From assembly GCA_004173515.1 (NCBI GenBank), contig SECN01000016.1, forward strand, positions 1 to 64,000: a stretch of DNA of 64,000 nt, read 5' to 3'. The notes below the pieces were generated by a model. It did not search any database. It had not been told where the DNA came from and saw only the letters and a list, made by a program, of their open reading frames with translations. Source of the stretch: Myxococcaceae bacterium (lineage in GTDB: Bacteria; Myxococcota; Myxococcia; Myxococcales; Myxococcaceae). The position numbers were made by a program, and so were the translations under genes. This document shows positions 8,240 to 17,600 of the stretch, one piece after another; position 1 is the stretch's first letter, and the number at the start of each line of letters is the position of its first letter.

Positions 8240-8723
8240 GCCAGCGGTTCGTTGACGCATCCGGCGGGGAATGGCCCGGAGCGTCGTGAAGCGGTCGGTC
8301 CTCCTTGCTCACCGCCCCATCGAAGGGGCCACGGAGGCCGGTGGGAGGAGGCTCGGGCTGCAAGCCCCTCTCCGAGGACGAAGCGTCACAACCGGTCCGA
8401 CTGTCGGACCAGTTTCCCAAGGTGGAGCCCGGCCCCCCTCCGGTGCGCTTCTCGCCAGGCTCGCCGGGGTCGAGGCCCGGGGCGAGGTGGAATGAACCGG
8501 TCCGACTGTCGGACCAGTTTCCCAAGGTGGAGCCCAGCCCCCTTCCGGTGCGCTTCTCGCCAGGCTCGCCGGGGTCGAGGCCCGGGGCGAAGTGGAATGA
8601 ACCGGTCCGACTGTCGGACCGGTTTCCCAAGGTGGAGCCCGGCACATCGCCTCGTAAGCTCTTCTCGCCGGGATTGAGCCCCAGGGCCAGGTGGAATGAA
8701 CCGGTCCGACTGTCGGACCGGTT
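8240..8723. repeat. Composite repeat: left motif plus four palindromes at ~105-bp period
   Basis: The element begins with GCCAGCGGTTCGTTGACG (8240-8257), seven bases after the regulator stop, and ends with a tandem array. The palindrome GGTCCGACTGTCGGACC (8-bp arms around a central T) occurs at 8394-8410, 8499-8515, 8604-8620 and 8703-8719; spacing 105, 105 and 99. The last two copies extend to 11-bp arms (ACCGGTCCGAC/GTCGGACCGGT). The stretch between palindromes is also repeated (GTTTCCCAAGGTGGAGCCC ... TTCTCGCC ... GGTGGAATGAACC). The same left motif and palindrome recur at 23837-24165 in the same orientation. No gene is convincing inside it. Confidence 0.9.
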
Positions 8724-9003
8724 TGGCACAAGTGGGCCCGGCGGCCTGCCCCTGGACCCACCTTGACCTCCGCTCCAGCGCGACGTCCTGGCTCATGGCT
8801 GCGCTCCACAAGGCGCGCGTCCTCGCGGAGCCCCGCGGTTCGCGGGATTGGGACGGGCTTCGTCGAGCAGTGCCTGAAGGTCCTGCCCGAAATCGAAGCC
8901 GTGGACCTCGCTCTGGGTCACGGCCCGGCGACGCGGTTCGTGCCGGTAGACCGGCCCCAGGTCGCTCTCGTTCGTCAGTGCCCCCGTGGAGACACCCGCC
9001 CCC
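8724..9003. other. Gene-free stretch after the repeat
   Basis: I see no gene here. On the minus strand one frame (8793 to about 8995) reads plausibly as protein (SDLGPVYRHEP ... HGFDFGQDLQALLDEARPN) but has no start codon of its own and runs into the tail of the 9004-9651 gene, so at most it is a remnant. No hairpin of note. Confidence 0.4.
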
Positions 9004-9651
9004 TCAGAAGCGCACGGAGAGGAGGGGCACGGCGGGGCGGGGCTGCCACCGCAGGGTGCGCATGCCGGCGCGGCGGGCCTGGAGGTCGCGCAGCTCCTCT
9101 TCCAACAGGGCGCGGTCCTGGACGAGCGCGTCGCGCCGCTCCTTCCGTTCACGGGCCGCCCGCGCGCCACCGCTGAAGCCCCCGATGATGAGTCCCACCC
9201 CCACCGTGCCTGGCACCGCGAAGATCAGACCCGCGACCATGAGCACGGCCCCCGTGTCTCCCGACGTGTCCAGGCCCGCGGCCAGGAAAGGAAGCGAGAT
9301 GAGCAGCATCGGCGCGAGGATGAAGCCGATGATGGTCATCACCTTGTAGCCAGTGGGGCGGCCCAACCGGATGGAGTTGATCTCCCCCTGGAGCAGGCTC
9401 ACCTGCCGCGACAGCTCCTCGATGCGCGCGTCCAGGTTCTCGTCCGTGCCCATCTCCTGCGTGTCTCGCGCATCCCGGTCTGGAAACGGTGCAGGGGGAA
9501 AGAGCTCCAGCTCCGAGCCCGTGGGCGACTGCGCCACGAGCAGCCGCGCGGACAGGGGGCGTCCGTCGAAAGACGGCGCGGGTGATACGAGAGACAGCGA
9601 GGAAGAAGCAGGCAGGGAGGCCAGCAGGACGGCGGCGACCAGCGACAGCAT
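9004..9651 (-). CDS. Exported membrane protein with coiled coils, unknown function
   Basis: A 215-residue protein with an N-terminal signal-like segment (MLSLVAAVLLASLPASSSL), a short polar region, a coiled coil (NLDARIEELSRQVSLLQGEI), two hydrophobic segments (VMTIIGFILAPMLLISLPFL and VLMVAGLIFAVPGTVGVGLI) and a C-terminal Arg/Glu-rich coiled coil (ARERKERRDALVQDRALLEE). No family is recognised. The layout suggests a protein with both ends outside the bilayer on the same side and coiled-coil partners. Start at ATG 9651 is the only one before the signal segment. No operon partners: the upstream region faces the divergent AsmA-like operon. Confidence 0.7.
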   Translation of the reverse strand: MLSLVAAVLLASLPASSSLSLVSPAPSFDGRPLSARLLVAQSPTGSELELFPPAPFPDRDARDTQEMGTDENLDARIEELSRQVSLLQGEINSIRLGRPTGYKVMTIIGFILAPMLLISLPFLAAGLDTSGDTGAVLMVAGLIFAVPGTVGVGLIIGGFSGGARAARERKERRDALVQDRALLEEELRDLQARRAGMRTLRWQPRPAVPLLSVRF

Positions 9652-9895
9652 GGCAGGCGATCCTTTCGCGAACGCGGCGGCACGACGAGCCTAGCACCGG
9701 ATGGCTGCAGCCCACGGGCGTGCATGGCATCACCTGTCAGCCAGTGGGAATGGCGCCCGCCGAACTCGGTTGAAGTGGAAAGCGGGCGCACGGTGCCGCC
9801 CTGCTCGCCCTCCCTCTCCCGAGGGAACCTCCGATTGAAGCCTGATTCCGCCACATGGTAGGACCCAGGTGGCCGGCTCGCCTCGACGGAACATC

Positions 9896-12800
9896 ATGGA
9901 ATCCCCCGGAGCTGGAAGGCCTCGTCGGCGCTTGAAGCGGCTCCTCGCGGGCGCGCTGCTCGGGCTCGTCGCGACGGTCGTGCTGCTCCTGGCCGCCGGA
10001 GGGGTCCTGCTGCACCACCTGGACCATCCCTGGCTGAAGCAGCGCATCGTCTCCCAGGTGGAAGCAGCCAGTGGCCTGCGGCTGGACTACCAGGCAGTCA
10101 GCATCTCCGTGCTCTCGGGGTTGCACCTGGAAGGACTCGTGGTGCGGACCCCGCCGCCATTCGATGCGGCCGCGCCCGAGCTGCTGCGCGTCGGGACGCT
10201 GGAGGCGCACTGGTCGCCCGGTGCCCTGCTGAGCCGGACACCCCGCGTGGAACGGGTGGTCGCGCAGGACGTGGTCTTCACCCAGGTGGCTGATGAGGCG
10301 GGGCCCACCTCCGTCGATGCATTGACGGGACCAGAGGCCCCGGAGCCGACGCCCCTCGATGCCCCTCTCGGAGCCTCCCGGCAGGCCGCGGACTTCCTGG
10401 CCTCCGCCCCTCCATTCGGAATGATTGAACTGTCGGGCGTCGCGTTGGGATACGCCCGCGTCCGCGACGGCGCCGTGGTCGACCGCTGGTCGCTGCGCGG
10501 ACTCGCGGCCGTGGTGCAGGCGAAACAGCACGACGGAGAATGGAAGCTCTTCGCGGAGCTGGGCCAGCCCGGAAGGCCCCTGCCGCTCGTGCTCGGCCGT
10601 GAAGCTCCCGCCGCGCCCCAGGCCCAGGCGGAACTGGAGCTGGCCCTCTCGGCGGAGGTGGGCGCCTCCGCCGCACGTGCCCGCGTGGACCTCGATGTCG
10701 CACGACAGTCCTTCGATCCCCGGTTCACCGTCCGCACGCTGCTCCACGGCGCGGTGTCCGCGAAGTTCGAGCGCGAGCAGCAACACATCGTCGTAGACCT
10801 GGACCGCACCCGACTGACCGACAGCGCCGAAGCGCAGGCCCAACTGGTGCTTCCGGATGCGGCGGAGCTGCCACCCATCTTGAACCGGGCCCTGGCCGAC
10901 GTGGACCTCGGACGGCTGCTGCAAGCCATTCCGCAGGAGCTGCGTCCCGTCTCCCTCGAGCGCGGAAAGCTGCACCTGGACGCCCAGGACGTCACGCTCA
11001 GCGCCGTGCCCCAACTGGGAGCGAAGGGCAGACTCGGGCTGGAGGTGGAGGTCGCCGCGCTCCAGCACCTCCAGGAGTCGCTGCAACTGTCACTCGGCGG
11101 GGGACACATCTCGCTGGCGGCGACCCCGGATCCCCAGCAGGGGCTCACTGCCTCGCTCACCTTCGCGCTCCAGGGTCTGGAGGTCCGGGGGCCCACCGCG
11201 CTCCGCATCCCGAAGGCGTCCGGCGAGCTGAGGGGGGAGCAGTTGCGGCCAGACCCGACATCGCCCCTCCAGGTCGCGGGGGACGTGGCCCTGTCCGGGA
11301 GGGTGGAGGCATTGGACGTCCGCGCCTCCGGGCTCCGGATGGTGGCGGAGCGTCTGGGATTGCGCCTCCAGGCTCCGCTCGCGGGCAAGCCCCCCTTCAC
11401 GCTGAAGGCAGACATCCCCGTGGGGATGCTCCAGGTCGTCACGGCGGAGGGACGCGCGCTGCTCAAGGGCCCGGTGAACGTGAAGCTCCACGCGTCGGAG
11501 GTGTTTCCCCAGAGGGAGGAGCCCCGGCTCAGCCGTGCCCGCGCACGGGTGGACCTGGACGTCGGCACGCTGCACGCGTCGCTGGATGCCACCAAGGGGA
11601 CCGACGACGTCGCCTACACCCTCGACGTCCAGACCCCGGACCTCGTCGCCGCACGGCCCTTCATCCCGGACGCCGTCGCCGCGCATGTTCCCTGGAAGCA
11701 ACTGGGTGTGGCCGTGGCGTCCAAAGGCAAGCTGACGGCCCTCTTCTCCGCCGCGCCCCGGGTGGAGCATCGGACGGAGCTGCGCTTGCAGCGTCCGGGC
11801 TGGGACGATGTGACGGCGCGCGACGCCACCTTCGTCCTGAGCTCCCACGGCGATTCCTGGCGGCATCAGGGCGAGCTGGACCTCCAGGTCGAAGGGCTGC
11901 GCATCAGTGAGAGCGACGCGGGCCCCCAGCACCAGCGCCTCACGCTGGACCTCGATCGCCGCAAGCCGTCGCTTCGACTGGGACTCACCAGCCAGGCCGG
12001 GCTGAAGGTCGCGGTCGACGCGGCGCTGGCCTTCGACCGCAAGACCCGGGGGCTTCGCGTGGATGTGAAGGGCGACCTTCCGCCGCTCGGGCCCCTCTCG
12101 CCCCTCCTGGTCCGGGCCCGGGTGCCCAAGGAGCTGGAGCCCTCGCGGATGGCCTTCGCTGGCGAGGTCCACGGCACGCTGTTCGGCGTGCTCGCGAGCA
12201 TCGCCGCGGATGGGACGCCACGCCTCACCCCGGATCCGCTGCGCACCGCCGCCTTCGAGGGCACCGCGGTGGTGGACGGGCAGGGGCTGCGCTGGCGACA
12301 GGAGGGCCTGTCCATCAACCTTCCCCAGGCGAACTGGAAGGCCGAGTCCCACATCGACGGCTCCCGGCGCAGCCTGCACAGCCACCTGACGGCGGAGAAG
12401 CTCTCCGTGAACCTGAACGACCGCCGGCTGTCACTCACCGGCGTGTCGAGCGAGACCACCGTCGCCTTCACCGACAAGCTGGAAGCGGCCGGGATTGAAG
12501 GCAGACACGAGGTGAAGGTCCGCGCGCTTGAGCAGAAACCGGCGCTGCCCTACCCCCTCCCCGTCCAGGACCTGGAGGCGTCGTTCACCGTCCGCCACCA
12601 GCCCCAGGGCGTCATCCACATCCCCGACCTGAAGCTGTCCAACCCGGGGACCGGGACCGAACTCACCCTCCAGGGGCGGCTGGACCTGAGCGACGGCCGA
12701 CGCCGTCTGGCCTTCCGGGGAGCGCTGGAGCAGGACCTGTCGCGCATCGCCCAGCCCGGCCGCGTCGAGAGCAGCGGCAAGGTCTCCATCGACTTCCGGG

Positions 12801-13588
12801 TGGCGTCGCCGGACCTCGTGAGCTTCCGGACCCTCTCCCACCTGGTCTTCCAGGACGTGAACCTGCGGCTGCCCGAATCCGGCATCGCGGTGGAGACGCT
12901 CGATGGCAACGTGCCGCTGACGGAGAACGTGCGGTTCGCCGAAGGCCAGATGGAGCTGCTGAGCGACAGCGACGTCAATCCCTACTCAATGCTCCGCTTC
13001 GCCGACCAGCATCCCCTGCTGTCGCGCAGCAGCTTCGTGTCCGTGGGGCGCATCACCACGCCCATGCTCACCATCGCGCCCCTCGCCGGCAACCTGTCCA
13101 TCCACCAGAACGTGGTGTCCATGAGCCAGTTGGAGATGGGCGTCCGGGGTGGGCGCATCACCGGTCAGTGCCTGCTGGACTGGAAGGGCAGGAACTCCAC
13201 GCTGGAGGCCCACGTGCGCGCGACAGGCGTGAAGTCGTCCCGGGGCGAGCCCTTCGACGGCAACGCCGCCGTGGTCATCTCCGCCCGGGAGCGCAGCGTC
13301 AACGGGCGCGCGGAGATCTTGCGCATCGGCAACCGCCACCTGCTGGACCTGCTCGACCTGGAGGATCCCCGCCACGTGGACCCCGCCACCAACCGCGTCC
13401 GCTATGCCTTGGGACTGGGCTACCCGGAGCACGTGCGGCTGAGCTTCAATCACGGCTTCGGCAGCCTGCGCATCACCATGGGCGGACTGGCGCAGTTGAT
13501 CAGCATCGACGAGATCCGCGGCATCCCCATGGGTCCGCTCGTGGACCGGATGCTCCTTTCCCTGACTCCTCGGGAGGCCACGCCATGA
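9896..13588 (+). CDS. AsmA-like / YdbH-type intermembrane lipid-transport protein
   Basis: A 1230-residue protein with a basic N-terminus and a single membrane anchor (residues about 20-40, LLGLVATVVLLLAAGGVLLH), followed by a very long periplasmic region of beta-strand character with AsmA-type starts (HPWLKQRIVSQVEAASGLRL, then AVSISVLSGLHLEGLVV). AsmA-like proteins (TamB, YhdP, YdbH) form hydrophobic grooves that carry phospholipids between inner and outer membrane. The C-terminus (LGLGYPEHVRLSFNHGFGSL) precedes a lipoprotein with a YdbL-type domain, which is the E. coli ydbH-ynbE-ydbL arrangement and is why I prefer YdbH over TamB; it is longer than E. coli YdbH (about 880). ATG 9896 chosen; GTG 9869 in frame is the alternative. 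Its stop overlaps the next start (ATGA). Confidence 0.8.
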   Translation: MESPGAGRPRRRLKRLLAGALLGLVATVVLLLAAGGVLLHHLDHPWLKQRIVSQVEAASGLRLDYQAVSISVLSGLHLEGLVVRTPPPFDAAAPELLRVGTLEAHWSPGALLSRTPRVERVVAQDVVFTQVADEAGPTSVDALTGPEAPEPTPLDAPLGASRQAADFLASAPPFGMIELSGVALGYARVRDGAVVDRWSLRGLAAVVQAKQHDGEWKLFAELGQPGRPLPLVLGREAPAAPQAQAELELALSAEVGASAARARVDLDVARQSFDPRFTVRTLLHGAVSAKFEREQQHIVVDLDRTRLTDSAEAQAQLVLPDAAELPPILNRALADVDLGRLLQAIPQELRPVSLERGKLHLDAQDVTLSAVPQLGAKGRLGLEVEVAALQHLQESLQLSLGGGHISLAATPDPQQGLTASLTFALQGLEVRGPTALRIPKASGELRGEQLRPDPTSPLQVAGDVALSGRVEALDVRASGLRMVAERLGLRLQAPLAGKPPFTLKADIPVGMLQVVTAEGRALLKGPVNVKLHASEVFPQREEPRLSRARARVDLDVGTLHASLDATKGTDDVAYTLDVQTPDLVAARPFIPDAVAAHVPWKQLGVAVASKGKLTALFSAAPRVEHRTELRLQRPGWDDVTARDATFVLSSHGDSWRHQGELDLQVEGLRISESDAGPQHQRLTLDLDRRKPSLRLGLTSQAGLKVAVDAALAFDRKTRGLRVDVKGDLPPLGPLSPLLVRARVPKELEPSRMAFAGEVHGTLFGVLASIAADGTPRLTPDPLRTAAFEGTAVVDGQGLRWRQEGLSINLPQANWKAESHIDGSRRSLHSHLTAEKLSVNLNDRRLSLTGVSSETTVAFTDKLEAAGIEGRHEVKVRALEQKPALPYPLPVQDLEASFTVRHQPQGVIHIPDLKLSNPGTGTELTLQGRLDLSDGRRRLAFRGALEQDLSRIAQPGRVESSGKVSIDFRVASPDLVSFRTLSHLVFQDVNLRLPESGIAVETLDGNVPLTENVRFAEGQMELLSDSDVNPYSMLRFADQHPLLSRSSFVSVGRITTPMLTIAPLAGNLSIHQNVVSMSQLEMGVRGGRITGQCLLDWKGRNSTLEAHVRATGVKSSRGEPFDGNAAVVISARERSVNGRAEILRIGNRHLLDLLDLEDPRHVDPATNRVRYALGLGYPEHVRLSFNHGFGSLRITMGGLAQLISIDEIRGIPMGPLVDRMLLSLTPREATP

Positions 13589-14124
13589 GACACCAGGGGT
13601 TGCTGCTCCTCGCCCTCCTCGCCGCCCCCGGTTGCATCCGCGCCCCGGAGATCGTCATGGTCGACCGCGCGACGGCGCTGGAGGAACAGGCCTCGGGTTC
13701 GTTCAAGGACGTGGAGCAGCGACTGGCCCGCGCGGGCATGAGCCCGACACCCGTGCCGCTCACGCCCAACCAGTTGGAGGATCTGGGCATCCAGCCCACG
13801 CCGCTCGTGGAGAACATCGGCAAGACGCCCGCGGACCGCGTGGACGACCTGCTGCGCCGCCACTGCGTGGGCGAAGGCCGGGAGGGACTGCTGGTGGACA
13901 CCCGGCGCAAGTGTCAGGCCGGGCGCCTGTCCTCCGACGACGTCGCGCTGGTGGAGCGGGTGAACCGCAGCCGGATGCAGTTGTGGCAGTGGATGCGGAC
14001 GGTGCGCCCGGGCATGACCGAAGCGGCGTTGCGCAAGAACTGGCAGGAGGCGCACGCGGAAGGCGTGGTCTGCGGCGGCTGGGTCGAAGCGGGGGACGGC
14101 ACCTGGGGAGAGAAGAAGTGCTGA
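13585..14124 (+). CDS. DUF1318 (YdbL-type) lipoprotein
   Basis: A 179-residue protein with a lipoprotein signal (MRHQGLLLLALLAAPGC, lipid Cys17). After the Cys comes IRAPEIVMVDRATALEEQ, then a linker, then from about residue 95 a DUF1318-like domain: CVGEGREGLLVD, a gap, VALVERVNRSRMQLWQW, and the end GGWVEAGDGTWGEKK, which matches the E. coli YdbL order (GE..NGYL, LVNEINAAR, ..YVQG.NGKW). In E. coli, YdbL is a separate soluble protein and the lipoprotein of the operon is the small YnbE; here one protein carries both a lipid anchor and the DUF1318 domain. It overlaps the AsmA-like gene by 4 bp and the next gene by 7 bp, so all three are co-translated. Three Cys in the domain could form a disulfide. 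Confidence 0.8.
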   Translation: MRHQGLLLLALLAAPGCIRAPEIVMVDRATALEEQASGSFKDVEQRLARAGMSPTPVPLTPNQLEDLGIQPTPLVENIGKTPADRVDDLLRRHCVGEGREGLLVDTRRKCQAGRLSSDDVALVERVNRSRMQLWQWMRTVRPGMTEAALRKNWQEAHAEGVVCGGWVEAGDGTWGEKKC

Positions 14125-17100
14125 CGCCCGGGGGCCGGTGGTTCGCGGCCCTGGCCGTGCTCCTCGCGGGCGCGGCCGGAGCCCAGGATGACGAGCCCGA
14201 CGGGGGCATGCGCACGCTCTCACGGCTCACCGTGGGCGTGGGGGACCAGTTCCTGGGGCAGTTGGGGCCGGATGGCAACACGCTGCTCTTCGTGTCCAAC
14301 CGCAACATCGCCACCGAGCTCTACGTCCAGGACCTGGAGCAGGGCCGCGAGCGCCGCCTCTTCGACGAAGGCGCGGACGTGACGTGGCCGCGCATCAGCC
14401 CCGATGGCAAGCGCCTGCTCTACATCTCGTTCCGGACCCAGGCCGGCGGACAGCTCTGCGTGAGGGACCTGCCCGAGGCCGAGGAGCGCCACTGCCTGGA
14501 GGAGGAGACCAGCGCGCTCCAGGCGGAGTGGATCGACGGCTCGCACATCGCGCTGGTGAGCCGGGCCACCATCCAGGGAGACCTGCGCCTGTCGCGGGTC
14601 GCGGTGGAGCCCGAGTGGAGCGTGAGCCCGCTCCTGGAGCGCAGCCTGACCAGCCCCACGGTCTCCCCCGATGGGCGCTGGCTGGTGTACGTGCCCATCG
14701 AGCGCTCCGTGCAGCAGGTGGGTCCCGGCTTCGCCGCGCGCGCCGCGACCCACCTGGAAGCCCAGAGCGGTCAGCCCGTGTTCGCACGCGACGGGCGTTC
14801 GCTGTACGTGGTGCAGTTCTTCACCGACTCCAACGCGGACGGGGTGATTGACGGCAGCGACAGCGGGGTGCTGTTCCGGGTGCCCTTCGACTCCGAGCGA
14901 GACGACGCGCCCGAACGCGCCGCCGCCTCCAGCCCGGACCAGCTCACCAGCGAGGCCTGGAGCTGCGAGTACCCGGCACCGGCGGCCGCGTCCCTCATCG
15001 CGACCTGTTCGCGAGACCAGTCCCTGGATGTGTACCAATTGCCGCTGGACGGCCTGGTCCCCAGCGACTGGGACGTGCCCCGCCTGAATGAAGAGCTGGG
15101 CATGGTGGGCCGGCGCGCGGATCAGCTCCTGCTCTACCGTCAGCGCCTGCTGCGCGAAGCCCGGCCCAAGCCGCGCCGTCTGTTGATGATGCGCCTGAGC
15201 CAGCTCCACCTGGCGTTCGAGGACTTCGACGCGGCGGCCTTCTACGCGCGCCACATGTCGACCGTGGAAGACCCCGCGACCCAGGGCCTGTCGGAGCCAC
15301 TGCGGCTCCTCATCGAGCATCGCAAGGCCCTGAAGGAGCGCGATCGCGGCCGCATGGTGGACGAGTTGGGCGAAGCCGAACGGCAGCGCATGGCCGCGTT
15401 GGATCCCGCGCGGGCCCCCAGCCCGCCCTCGGCCGTCTTCCAGCACGTGGTGCGCAGCGAGCTGGCGGAGGACTCGGGAGACTTCACCCTGGCGCGCCAG
15501 GAATTGGAGGCGGCCCAACTGACGGACACCACACCCCGCGCGGTGCTGGAGGCGTGGTTCGAGCGGGCGGACGCGCTGTACCGGGCACTCGATGACCGGG
15601 AGGCCCTGCTGGACGCTGGCCGCCGTCTGTCCATGAACAAGGTCTTCCGTGAGGATGACCAGCTCGACTTCGCCCGCGCCGCCGTCCGCGCGCTGTACCG
15701 GGGACGCCCCTATGCGGAAGCGGATGCCGCGATGGCCCAGGCGCTCGCGGAGGCCCCCGCGGGCTCCGCGTATGCCTTTGCCCTGGAGCTGGACCGGCAC
15801 GTCAATGCCTTGCATGAAGAGCGCCCGCCCCGCCCCGTCCGGGACGCCCTGATGGCCTTCTACCATCAACAGAAGGACCCGCTCCGCCGTCGGGCGCTGG
15901 TGCAGGACGCCGTCGAGCGCGCCGCGAACCTGGGCGCGGACGGGGTGCTGGAGGCCCTGGCGACGGCCTACGTCGAGGACGCGCCGGCCGGCACCGAGGA
16001 GGGCCGCCGGGCCGAGCGGCTGTTCCGCCGCGCCATGATGGGCCGCGCCTACCGCCGGATGGGCAGGCAGCGCCTGGACGAAGCCCGCGTCGACTTCGAC
16101 CTGGTGACGCGGCGGACGGGTTCGCTGGAGAGCGCCGTCGAATCCATGAGCCTGCGGCTCCGGGCTGGCGTCAGCTCGGAGGTGGTGGAGAAGGAGGTCA
16201 CCACCACCGTCGCGAAGATGCGCGGGCCACTCGCGCACTTCGTGAAGGCATACATCCTGACGCGCCAGTTGCCCAAGCTGGAGGGAAGCGCCCACGCGAA
16301 GGCGGTGGAGGCGGCCGTGAAGGAGCTGCGCGCGGACTGGCCGGAGCTCAAGAACCAGCGCGCGGCGCGCGTCCTGTATGGCGCCATCCACCACGAGGAC
16401 TTCCTGCGTGGCCATGACCCCGCCGCCGCCGAGCGCGCCAACCGGCACTACATGGTCGCCCTGGACCTGGTGCGCAGCAACATCCGCTACAAGGCCACGG
16501 TCCTGGGCGCGCTGGGGCTGTTGCACACGCAGGTGGGCAACTTCCACATCGCCCTGGGCTACCTGGACCAGCGTGACGCGTATCCCTACGTGGACAACGG
16601 GGCGGGGCTGGCGGTGTCACTGGCCCGCGCCCGGGCGCTCCTGCACGTCGGCCGGGAGGCGGAGGCCGCGCAGGCAGCGGACAAGGCCCTGGCCATGGTG
16701 GATGCCACGCCCAAGATGACCGCCCGGTTCGCGCCCCTGGCCCTGGATCGCGCCGCGCTCTACAACCTCGCGGCGGGCAGGTTCGAGCGGGCGCTGGAGC
16801 TCTACCGCCGCGAGCTGCCCCTCGTGGAGGCCAGGCCCCGCGACGTGGAGGGGCTGCGCAACCGGCTGGTGGTGCGCATGTCCCGCAGCGCCGCGGCCCT
16901 GGGCGCGGGTCAGCCCCAGCAGGCGTTGGACGACCTGGATCAGGTGGAACGCGAGCTGACGCTCCCCGACGTCAGGGCCACGCTGAGCCAGGCGCGGGCC
17001 ACGCCCCGGCAGGTCCAGCGCGCCTACGGCATCATCGCCGCGGGCCTGCGCGCGAACGCGGCGACCCGGCTCGGGCGCCTGGATGACGCGGCGCGCGCGC

Positions 17101-17528
17101 TCGAACGGCGCAGGGCCCTGTTCCTGGAGCAGTTCGACGAGACGGACCGCGACGAGGACGTCCGCGCCGCCACGCTGGCGGAGCTGCAGCTGGCGGAGAA
17201 CGCCGTGGACCGCCAGGACCCGGCGCTGGCGGCCCGCTGGCTGGGCAAGGCGCTGGAGCACGCCGACGCGCTGAAGGAACGCACCCACGCGCCGGTCGAT
17301 GTGGGGCAGTTGGACGTGCTCTGGTTCGCGGCGCAACTGCAGGCACAGGAGGGCACGCGGATGCCCTTTGACGCGCCCCAGCGCATGGGCCAGGCGCGGC
17401 GCACCCTCATCGAACAGCGCGACCCCGTGTGGCGCGCCTACCGGGCCTGGTTCGACATCTACCTGGCGCTCGGCCGCTCGGAGGGACCCACCCCGGTGGC
17501 CACGGACACTGGGGGCCCGCCTCCCTGA
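14118..17528 (+). CDS. Exported TolB-like beta-propeller plus TPR protein
   Basis: A 1136-residue protein starting at GTG 14118 with a GGGGAGAG site, inside the end of the DUF1318 gene. Signal peptide (residues 1-22, FAALAVLLAGAAGAQ), then PD40/TolB-type propeller blades to about residue 320 (GQLGPDGNTLLFVSNRN, ADVTWPRISPDGKRLLYIS, SPTVSPDGRWLVYV), then about 800 residues of helical TPR-like repeats (LDQRDAYPYV..., ARARALLHVGREAEAAQAAD, RFERALELYRRELPLVEA). Both parts are protein-interaction modules; TolB propellers sit in the periplasm at the outer membrane. Coupling to the YdbH/YdbL-type genes suggests it is a scaffold or regulator of the same lipid-transport complex. That is inference; no enzyme motif is present. 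Confidence 0.85.
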   Translation: MLTPGGRWFAALAVLLAGAAGAQDDEPDGGMRTLSRLTVGVGDQFLGQLGPDGNTLLFVSNRNIATELYVQDLEQGRERRLFDEGADVTWPRISPDGKRLLYISFRTQAGGQLCVRDLPEAEERHCLEEETSALQAEWIDGSHIALVSRATIQGDLRLSRVAVEPEWSVSPLLERSLTSPTVSPDGRWLVYVPIERSVQQVGPGFAARAATHLEAQSGQPVFARDGRSLYVVQFFTDSNADGVIDGSDSGVLFRVPFDSERDDAPERAAASSPDQLTSEAWSCEYPAPAAASLIATCSRDQSLDVYQLPLDGLVPSDWDVPRLNEELGMVGRRADQLLLYRQRLLREARPKPRRLLMMRLSQLHLAFEDFDAAAFYARHMSTVEDPATQGLSEPLRLLIEHRKALKERDRGRMVDELGEAERQRMAALDPARAPSPPSAVFQHVVRSELAEDSGDFTLARQELEAAQLTDTTPRAVLEAWFERADALYRALDDREALLDAGRRLSMNKVFREDDQLDFARAAVRALYRGRPYAEADAAMAQALAEAPAGSAYAFALELDRHVNALHEERPPRPVRDALMAFYHQQKDPLRRRALVQDAVERAANLGADGVLEALATAYVEDAPAGTEEGRRAERLFRRAMMGRAYRRMGRQRLDEARVDFDLVTRRTGSLESAVESMSLRLRAGVSSEVVEKEVTTTVAKMRGPLAHFVKAYILTRQLPKLEGSAHAKAVEAAVKELRADWPELKNQRAARVLYGAIHHEDFLRGHDPAAAERANRHYMVALDLVRSNIRYKATVLGALGLLHTQVGNFHIALGYLDQRDAYPYVDNGAGLAVSLARARALLHVGREAEAAQAADKALAMVDATPKMTARFAPLALDRAALYNLAAGRFERALELYRRELPLVEARPRDVEGLRNRLVVRMSRSAAALGAGQPQQALDDLDQVERELTLPDVRATLSQARATPRQVQRAYGIIAAGLRANAATRLGRLDDAARALERRRALFLEQFDETDRDEDVRAATLAELQLAENAVDRQDPALAARWLGKALEHADALKERTHAPVDVGQLDVLWFAAQLQAQEGTRMPFDAPQRMGQARRTLIEQRDPVWRAYRAWFDIYLALGRSEGPTPVATDTGGPPP

Positions 17529-17600
17529 ACCGCTCGGCAATTCCTGACACCCCGGGTCCATCCACTCCCACCCCGACAGGCTTTCGCCCAAACCCTGCCT

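Noticed and set aside
8394-8719. CRISPR array
   Set aside because: Repeats are spaced regularly, but the sequence between them is itself repeated rather than unique, and no cas gene is near.
8793-8995. Minus-strand gene in the gap after the first repeat
   Set aside because: Protein-like for about 60 residues, but no start codon and it overlaps the tail of the next gene; at most a remnant.
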